A stretch of DNA of 64,000 nucleotides from Eledone cirrhosa (taxonomy: Eukaryota; Mollusca; Cephalopoda; Octopoda; Eledonidae). The translations under genes and the position numbers were made by a program. Under the pieces are notes generated by a model that was not told where the DNA came from, did not search any database, and saw only the letters and a program-made list of their open reading frames with translations. The DNA lies in NCBI GenBank assembly GCA_964016885.1, contig OZ024740.1, positions 303,828,405-303,892,404 of the forward strand, read 5' to 3'. Position 1 is the stretch's first letter, and each line of letters starts with the position of its first letter. Shown piece by piece: positions 42,579 to 52,900 of the stretch.

Positions 42579-42724
42579 CAGACATAGGCAACCTTTTTCG
42601 AGCAGTTAGCCACATAGGATGTGGCTCATCATAAGGCAAGCCACACTACTAAAATGTTTAAGGCAATTTTGAAATTAAACATACCATTCAGAAAGCCAAA
42701 CGTGCCACAGTTTGCCCATGACTG
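42579..42724. mobile_element. hAT-like MITE (146 bp)
   Basis: CAGACATAGGCAA ... TTTGCCCATGACTG terminal inversions with subterminal 'gccaca'/'tgtggc' words. The flanking 8-mers (tctagaca, atctaaga) match only partly. Confidence 0.5.
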
Positions 42725-42829
42725 ATCTAAGATGACATGTTTCAATATTGCAGCAAAAGTTTCTTTTTTAAATACAGAAAAACTTTGAATAAGTAACAAA
42801 CATAAACATTCAAACAAAATTTTAAATGA

Positions 42830-43760
42830 ATTTTATTGAAGAAACCATATTTTTATTTCAGTTAAAATGCATCATATTCTCCAAGCAGAAAATGATTTAT
42901 CACATAATATTTTCAAAAAAGGATGACTATTCAATTTTCACATTTACCTGCAAAGTTAGAAATGAATCTTTATTAAAGGCAGTGTTATCACAAATACATT
43001 TACATACATGGCAACAAATATCAATCCTTCAGAGTAGCTCACCAGCCTACAAATCTCTTCCCAAATCCTTCATACCCCAACTTCTTGCTGCCTTAATTAA
43101 ACATCTCCCAAAATTCCTATTGGAACCTTTTTCTTTTCCAATCTTCATCTTGCTCTATTAATCAAAGAATTGGATGGCTCTGTTGCCATTCCATATATCT
43201 CTTTCACCTTTTCTTAATTCTATCCAAATCTACAATTTATCCCAGTTCACCCCTGTCACATTACATCTCTCTTGCTAACTGCTTTGCAATGCTAAATAAC
43301 TCTCTTTGACCCTGCTCTGAATTCATGTTTTCTAATGTGCCACCTGTAATTTTGCCACTTCTTTCTTTGTTTCTTTGCAGCCCTCTTGGTTGCTTTGTTT
43401 ATCTTCCTTTTCTAATCAATCCTATTTACAACGTCAACATCCTTCCCCCATATTTCCAAAAATTTTGGTGGTCTTTTGTCTATCCAGGGTATTTCAGATT
43501 GTGTCATTCCCATGTCATTATATTCATCATCGTATCCTTTTTGAGATAATGTTTTATGGCTGCACGCCTTTCCTGACATCAACTCTTTTAGTTCCTTCCT
43601 ACGACATGTAGGGATATGGTGTACCTATTCTAAACCAGATAAACATCTATATTATAGCTATTGAGAGTACAAACCTACCAACAAACCAGCAATTAATAAT
43701 TTCAAACTTATCGTAGAATTGAACAAGAATCTGAGGATAAAAAATAAAAGCCAACAAAGT
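42830..43760. other. RNF8 3' flank: no gene recognised
   Basis: About 0.9 kb with low-quality open frames (for example 42826-43161) and no domain. The RNF8 polyadenylation site must lie here on the minus strand, but no canonical AATAAA was found close to the stop. Confidence 0.4.
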
Positions 43761-43942
43761 TTACCAGACATAAAACATGCTTCCAGTTTCATCATAATCG
43801 TCATAATAGTTGTCATAATCTCCATCTTCATTTAAGGCTGCTAAGAAACTCTGAATTCCACTTTCTATTTCTGTTGAATCATACATATGTTCTGAATCGA
43901 TGTAGCTCCTCTTTCTTGATTTTGGTTGTGGAACTTTGTGAG
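43761..43942 (-). CDS. RNF8: RNF8 terminal exon: acidic tail
   Basis: Starts HKVPQPKSRKRSY (basic, NLS-like) and ends in an Asp/Tyr/Asn-rich segment and FYVW, then TAA at 43763-43761. It has no counterpart in human RNF8. The splice phase fits (GCT codon split), so it is read as genuine. Confidence 0.82.
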
Positions 43943-46900
43943 CTAACAATAATAAAAGTCAAAAAGGTACCTTAATATATATATATATTATATTATTTAT
44001 GTTCATACATGGAACAAAAGCGCTACCGAAACTTTCAAGACCCAATATTGACCATATCTCCAGAAATGTTAGAGGGATCAAATTGTGACCTATCACCTAC
44101 GGATATTGCTACACACACACACATATATATACATATATCATCATCATTTAACGTCTATTTTCCAGGCTAGCATAAGTTAAACATGTTGTCCCATTTGAGG
44201 CAAGTCGGGTCATATATATATATATATATATAAAGACACAACAAAAAGCATGAGCCAAGCCAGATCAGATAACCATATCTTACTCATAAAGAACTGGTTC
44301 TGGCTTGGTTTCTATGTCTGGATGCTCTTCCTAACGACAACCACATTTACAATGTGGACTGGGTGCTTTTTGTCATGGCACCAAAACAACTACTTTACAG
44401 TGTGAGCAGGGTGCTTTTGGTCATGACACCTACACGACCACTTTATAGTATTAGCTGGGTACTTTTTATCGTGGCACCAACACAACCACTTAAGGAAAAA
44501 ATGAAATGCTCGTGGAAGGTTAGAGAGGCTTTAAATTTATGGAGTAATTCAGGAAACAATCCAAACAGTGTTTAGTACAACTTTGCTTAAGATTCAAAAG
44601 TCCATGGATTGCTCAGAGTGATTAAGACATGTAGTTAGTAGATTCTGTTACTTAGGTGATAAAATTAGTGCTAGGGTAAGAAAGTGGTAGAATTATTATA
44701 ACTCATCATCATCATTGTTTAACATCTATCTTCGATGCTAGCATGGGTTAGACAAACTAGAGTAAGAAAGTGGTGGAATTGTTATAGCTAGAATAAGAAA
44801 GTGGTAGAATTGTTATAGCTAGAGTAAGAAAGTGGTAGAATTATTATAACTAGAGTAAGAAAGTGGTAGAATTATTATAACTAGAGTAAGAAAGTGGTAG
44901 AATAATTATAGCTAGGGTAAGAAAGTGGTAGAATTGTTATAGCTAGAGTAAGAAAGTGGTAGAATTATTATAACTAGAGTGAGAAAGTGGTAGAATAATT
45001 ATAGCTAGGGTAAGAAAGTGGTAGAATTATTATAACTAGAGTGAGAAAGTGGTAGAATTATTATAACTAAAGTGAGAAAGTGGTAGAATAATTATAGCTA
45101 GGGTAAGAAAGTGGTAGAATAATTATAGCTAGGGTAAGAAAGTGGTGGAATAATTATAGCTAGGGTAAGAAAGTGGTAGAATAATTATAGCTAGGGTAAG
45201 AAAGTGGTAGAATAATTATAGCTAGGGTAAGAAAGTGGTGGAATAATTATAGCTAGGGTAAGAAAGTGGTGGAATAATTATAGCTAGGGTAAGAAAGTGG
45301 TAGAATAATTATAGCTAGGGTAAGAAAGTGGTGGAATAATTATAGCTAGGGTAAGAAAGTGGTGGAATAATTATAGCTAGGGTAAGAAAGTGGTGGAATA
45401 ATTATAGCTAGGGTAAGAAAGTGGTAGAATAATTATAGCTAGGGTAAGAAAGTGGTGGAAGAAGTTCAGGGTGCAGCTGACAAAGGGTTTTTCCATGTAA
45501 AAGTGAGAAGTATGACAGTGAAACATTAAAAACAAAACTTGCAGAAGGTGTTAAGAAATGAATACATAAAGTGGTTGAATTTGGAAATATGCAGTTTCTT
45601 TCCTTAACATACCATTTCTTTCTTTAACAAGCTGAGCTCTCTTCTCTTTCATATCTGGACTGAAGAAAGTAACCACTTTATCAATATACGAGTCTAACAC
45701 GAGGGCCCGAGTCTGAGATGTAACAGCTGAACGACAAAATGGACAGTCATTTTTTTTGCTCAGCCACATTTGTATACAATAGGAACAGAAGGAATGTGAA
45801 CAACTAAGGGTAGTAGCCTGAAACAGAATATAAAGAGACATTAATTTAATGAGTTAACATACTTTCAGTAATACATATCTCCTATCTATATGTTAAAGCA
45901 ACATCCAGTCCAGAGACGATTTGAGATAGCTCAGTACAAATTGTTTTCCTTGTCCATTGTCTACTGTTGGGTCCCAAATAATGGGGTGTAATTTTTCTAG
46001 GTTGTCTCTGTTGACTTTCTTAAAAACCAGAATTAGTCGTTAGTTTACATATTTAAACCCCAACCCATCCTATTTTTTTTATAACACATGGGATTTCTTG
46101 TAATGTTCTTTTTTTGGCACATATAATGTTTTTTAATGTCTAAAGAAAATTAATTGTCACAAGAATGCTATCACTTAAAATAATATTTCGCCAGAGATAA
46201 ATTAGCAAAATTTAATAGGTGAAGGTGGGGTAATAACAGGAGGTGGAAAAAATCTGAAAAATTAATAAGCGTACGGGAGAGAGAGATTCGAGAGTACATG
46301 TATTTGGGACAGTTGCAATGTCTTCATATTCTGGCATTAAAAAAAAATGTCTACCTTACAAGACTTCTCTACCTGCTTCAATGGAACTTCATTCACATGT
46401 AGAGTGCAATGCACAGGGTTCCTTGAGAGGACAAGTGTCTTAGTTTTCACAGCACTGATTTTCATTCCAGCCAAGCAACACCTGGCATCAAACCTATTGA
46501 GTGCAAGTCGGAGATCACCTTCTGTCGAGTTAAGCAACAACAAACAACATGTCGTCAGCAAATTCCAGCCGACTGATTTTACACTCGCCAGTTATGGTAC
46601 CACTTCCAACCCTGCTGCACATGTCAATCCTGTTCATGTAAATAATGAACAGGAGAGGTGAAAGTACGCATCCTTGAATGTTTTCGATTTAGCACGATTT
46701 ATCCGAACACAAATTCTGGGACATTCGTATAGGGACATCAGGGCAGCAAGAAGCTGACCATCGATCCCATACTCATGCAGAACCTTCCACAACAGGTCCC
46801 GAGGAATGCGGTCATAGCCTTTTCAAGGTCAACAAAACAAGAATATACTTCTTGGCAACACTCCCAAAATTTCTCTAAGACTTGTCACAGTGTGAATATT

Positions 46901-49900
46901 TGGTCGGCTGTGCAGCATCTGCTAGATTTGACTTGACAATTCTCTTTGCCAGACACTTAGCATAGACTTTACTGGGGAGGCTTAAGCCTTTAGCATTCAC
47001 ATTACTCTATATATGCTATTGTATTTTCGCAGTAAAGGCTTTATCTTATATAATTATCTCACATAATATCGAATCTATGAGATTTTGATATTATTTATTT
47101 TCAGAACAATACTTTAACATCAGTATGAGTGGTTAGTTAGGGCTGGTTCGAACAGAAAGAAGTGAGAGAATTCTGGCCGGTTACGGCCAGTTTGAATGCT
47201 GAAGGGTTAACAAGATCTCTCTGTAATTGGAACAATCTCTCTTGATTGCCATTGCTTAAGTGCCTTTCCAGACATCCTGGCCACTCAGCACACGAGTCAG
47301 CCAGAGAATACATTCTCTATTTAAGGCTTTTAACATCTTGGGCTGGATTTCATTTTCCCCAGCAGCCTTGTCACATTTGAGCACTTTAACTGCTCGTGAC
47401 ATCAGCCTTCAAGAGATTAGTCACTGCTCCCAGATGCACGTCGTGTACATCAGAAGATGCTGTTGTGATTGCATATAGATCAGCAAAGTAATCTCTCCAC
47501 CTCACGAGGATGCATCTCTCTGAAGAGAGAACCCCAGATGCGTTCTTGTTAGTAAGTGTAGAGGAGGGAGCTTCTTATTACAAAGTCAGCAGATGGTCTG
47601 CTAGAACACTTTATTTGCTTAAGCCCAAAGTCCCCCCATGTCTTAACTTTTGACACCTTTACTGTCTCTGCTGCGATTCTTTGTGCCTGTTTGTACCGCA
47701 AGTGCATGAAGGAGGACTTATTTCCAAGCCAAGCTTTGTAAGCCTCTTTCTTTGCTCGGATGTCATCTTTGACCCCTTGATTGAACCAACGGGTTCTACT
47801 GCCAACTGGCACGACACCAAGCCTCTTTTGCCCGCAGCATTTAACAGCTTAAGCAGAAACTGCTGTGCTGAATAATCACCACACTGTCTCAACATCCTTA
47901 GTTTGTGCAGGAAGTTCTCTGAATTTGGATGCAATAGTATCTGCATACCTAGTCCTGACTTCCTTATTCACCAATACTTCCCACTTTATCCAGTAAATTG
48001 CTCTGGACCTGTCGGTTTTGTGGGCTTCTTTGGCTTTAGGTAGTCTGAAAGGTCTTTAAAGTAACGTTACTCGATAGAATGCGTAACTTGGAGATCAGAG
48101 AATCACTCCAGGTAGAGCCACTATTTCTCTGAATTGAGAGATCACAGCTCCGATACTATGGGCATGTGGTTAGAATGTCTCAGGAAAGAATCGTTGGACA
48201 GATTTTACAGGCAAAGCCCAAGGGTAGACCCCAAGCAAAGATGGTTGGATAACATCCATGAGCTTGGCTGGTCTCGCTTGGGGATCCAGCCAGATCAGTT
48301 GGGGACAGTGGTACATAGGCAGTCATTAGAATGTTGGATAGAATTTTCTCTTTTTTTTTAGACCCATACTCCCGAGAGAGTAGTAGGGACGCCATTATTG
48401 ACATATGGCATTTCAAGGGCATTTATAACCTGGCAGAGTCCATCCCTCTCCAGGTCTGAATGCAGCAGTTTTCTTCCAGGAAAGGATAGAGAGAACAGGA
48501 GAAAAGGGTTAAGAAAGAGATATAAAGGAAGAATCTGGTACTTTCTTTTATCAACTTTAAATGGATGAAAGGCAAAGTTGACCTAGGCAGGATTTGAACT
48601 GAGAGAGTTGGAATGAATATCACAAAGCACTCTATCCAATGTTCTAATAACTCTGCCAATCTGCTGCCTCTGAGAAGCATAATTGGTAATAAAAACAACA
48701 AGACAGTGTAGGACAGTACAAATGAGAGACACAAAATAACAACAAAAGTAGTCACTGAGGAAGTCACAGAATGTGTGATGAAAGAACTTTGACAATCAAC
48801 AACTAAACAACCATCATCATTTTACGTCTGCTTTTCCCTGCTTGCAAGGGTGAGACGGGAACTGATTCTGGCTTGATTTCTACAGCTGGATGCCCTTCCT
48901 AACGCCAACCTCATTTACAGTGAGTGCTGGGTGCTTTTTTTCTGTGGCGCCTACACGTCCACTTTACAGTGTGGGCTGGGTGCTTTTTTTGCTGTGGCAC
49001 CTCCACGACCACTTTGCAGTGGAATGATAGGGACCTCAGTCCCTATCATCTCATTTCTACAGCTGAGTAAACTGGAGCAATGTGAAATAAAATGTCTTGC
49101 TCAAGGAAACAACACATCACTCGGTCTGAGAATTGAACTCACAACCTTTCGATTGCAAGACCAGTGCTCTAACCACTAAGCCACGTTCCTCCATATTATA
49201 ATAACTAACCATCCGAATATTAAAATAACCAACTGGGAGTTTATAATAAATTGAAGTGAAATCCGACAAGTGCGTGTGTTTTTATTGGCAGCATGACCCT
49301 CCCAAAGTATAACAACTTATTTTCATATATAAACTTTACAGAAACTATTCCAACAAGAAAAATAAATGTAAAATGCTTATTTAAGAAAAATAATAATAAT
49401 CAACATACCTGCACAAACAATTCATTACAAATACTACATTGCAGCTCCATTTCTAACATGTCAGCAAATGTAGTTAATACTTCTTCACGAGTTTTCACCA
49501 CAACATCTTTCACCTGCAAATTGGCCAGTTTTGCTTCCTTTAACTGATTCTCCAGCAATCGTTGTTCAGCATCTTTATTGTTGATTATCTGTTTCAATTG
49601 TTTCTTAGACTGAATCAATTTATCAATTGTGGCCTGATCAGCATTGCATTTATTAAGCAGTTCTTTTTCAATTTTCTCTTTTTCTTGTTTTAGAGCCACC
49701 TTTTTGCTATTTAAATCTTGTTTCAAAGTCATCTCTTTTTTCTTCAACAACATCACCATTTTCTTCTGAAAATCCTGCTCAAGTGTTCTTCTCTCTTCTT
49801 CTTTCAATCTCTGTAATTTCATAAAACCAAAATGAGCAAAGAATAGTCAAGATTTCACATTGTCAACAGGTAAGAGAAGTAAACACAATGTTAACTGGTT

Positions 49901-52900
49901 TCTTACATATATTTCTGTGTTATATATATAAAAACAAAATTAAATAATGAAAAAAAAAAAATACAGAAGTGGTAAAGAAGGGTAAATCTGGTTGTATAGG
50001 AAATGACTCTAAATGATATAAATGAGAAGAAAAGGAGGTAAAAAGCAAGGACTATTAGGCAGCGAAAGAGAAACAAAAAGGGAGAGGGTGACAGACTACA
50101 CCTAGATTGGGCAGTGTTTCTGTGTTGTGTTATAGTTATAATTTCATTTTGATGTTATTACATTACATTAAATTTTAGAAAAATATTAGGAAAGAAAAAG
50201 AAAAAAAAAGCATTGGTCATTTATTGAGAGGTAGATGTTGACCTCACAAATCTAGTTATAACAAAAAAAAAAACATCAAAAATCACCTCCACTCCTAGAG
50301 AACAAAACCACCCACCTTAACCTGTTGACTGTCACATATATTTTACACAGCTACAGTTGCTGTGCAGGGTTTTTTCAGTAAAATGACTATTTTTTAAACA
50401 AACATTTATTAACAACACATATCTGAATGATTGACAATAGTCACATCAATAAACTAGTAACCCCATCTAGCTTTGAAGTTAATAACTGTTAAAAAAGAGT
50501 TTAAGCACGTTAGAACGAGTTATCTCGTCTACGGCACTGAAATGGTTAAATCTTTCAATATTTTATATAAGAAGCACATTATGTTGTGAATGTGTATCCA
50601 ATATAAGTTGACCCCCACCCCCATTTTATGCCTGAGAAATGGGCAAAAATCCCCAAACCCCTTTTTAAGCCGAGGCAGCTAATCAACACATTATATTTAG
50701 ATGGCATGGTTTTGAAATTCTCATGAGTATAAAATACATTTATGAAATTTTAATATCTTAATGTTTATAATGTTTAGTATATAGTTTTTGTTTCACAGTT
50801 CCATTACATAATGATTTATTTCCATTTCATTTGTTTTATAGTTCCTCAAATTTTTGTTTTACTTGTGGTAACTCACATGTTGAGAGTAGTTGAAAGCAAG
50901 AGATCGAATACGAGTAGAAGAGAGTTAGAACAATAAAACAAGTATATATATATATATATATATAGTTGTTATATAGTTGTTATATAGTAAGGTGTATTAT
51001 TGGTTGTGCAAAATGGTCCAATAAATTTTTGTTAGCAATATTAAGTTCTCCACGATTTAGTATATCTCCAATTCCATTCAAGGGAACAGCTACATGATGT
51101 AAAACGGAGTATTAGTATCAAAATGAAAATCCGAAGGCAAGGTAAAATTTCCAATCATTTTAATCACGACATCATCATCATCATCTTCGTTTAACGTCTA
51201 CTTTCCACGCTAGCATGGGTTACAAACATATGTTTCAATAAGAGATAGATCGATCGTGAAACCATGATCAATTATCACTGATCTCATCAGGTGAAAATGA
51301 ATTGTCTTCAAATTCTTGATATGAGGGAGGAAATTAGCAATGTTCACTCACAGAGTTTATTCCCTCATATGAAAATCAAGCAGTCAAAATGTGGCGACTG
51401 CTATCAACTTCAGTTAAGGTCATAAAACTATCAAATTTCTATATCCCAATAGCTGCAAAAGACGCTGGACATCAATCAAATCTGTAGAAATACTGTCGGT
51501 CACAGTTAATGTGAGTGGGTACACACGCACACACCGACTCGAAGTCAAAGAAAAAATATATATAAATATATACACGCATCAATTCATTTTCACCTGATGC
51601 GATCAGTGATAATTGATCATGGCTTCACGATCGATCTATCTCTTATTGAAACATGTGTTGTGATTAAAATGATTGGAAATTTTACCTTGCCTTCGGATTT
51701 TCATTTTGATATATCATCATCATCATCGTTTAACGTCCATCTTCCACGCTTGCATGGGTTTGGATATATATATATATATTCATTTACTAACTGTACAAAG
51801 CCTGTTGTCTATATGTGTGTTTGTATGTTTATGTATTTTTCAAATATGGCCTTGCCTGAAGAACTACCTAAAGTAGGCTTTTTATAAATCTAAAAAATAA
51901 AGCCCAATTTACATGCAGCGAAACAGCTATTGCAAATATGCTGTATTTATATTAATTTAACAAGTATATATATACATATATGGAGTTATATTAATTTAAC
52001 AAGTATATATATATAGATGGAGGCACATGGCTTACTGGTTAGAGCATTGGCCTTGCAATCGAAAGGTTGTGAGTTCAATTCTCAGACCAGGTGATGTGTT
52101 GTTTCCTTGAGCAAGACACTTTATTTCACATTGCTCCAGTTTACTCAGCTGTAGAAATGAGATGATAGGACTGGGGTCCCTATCATTCCACTGCAAAGTG
52201 GTCGTGGAGGTGCCATGGTAAAAAAAGCACCCAGCACTCACTGTAAATGAGGTTGGCATCCAGCTGTAGAAATCAAGCCAGAATCAGTTCCCGTCCCACC
52301 CTTGCAAGCAGGGAAAAGCAGACGTAAAATGATGATGATGATGATATATATATACTTGTTAAATTAATATAAATACAGCATATTTGCAATAGCTGTTTCG
52401 CTGCATGTAAATTGGGCTTTACTTTTTAGATTTTAAAAAAGCCTACTTTAGGTAGTTCTTCAGGCAAGGCCATATTTGAAAAATACATAAACATACAAAC
52501 ACACATATAGACAACAGGCTTTGTACAGTTAGTAAATGAATAAAAGAGTTAACAAAAGCATGCAAGGACTTTGGATATACCTAATGCACATACCTCTGTT
52601 TCTCCAAGTTTTAATTCAACTTGTTTCTTTTTTGCTTCCAATTTCGACAAGGCTTTTGCTTGTATGTCAAATTTTTCCTTTTCCATTTTCAAAGCTTCTT
52701 CCAGCATTTCCGAACGTTTTTCGAGTTCTTTTAACCGTACCTCATTGTCAGAAAAAGTATTTTTTCTCAACTTAGGTGAAACACTTTCACCAAAAGGACT
52801 GGTAATTTTTGTAGTATTTTCATTAATGTTATCAACATTATTGCTGTTACTATTAGAGCAAGTAGCTAATAATGGTGAAGAAGGCACTTTTAAAGATGCA

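Noticed and set aside
44758..45462. Regular 31-bp repeats as a CRISPR array
   Set aside because: Units are contiguous with no spacers, the host is an animal, and the unit is LINE coding sequence.
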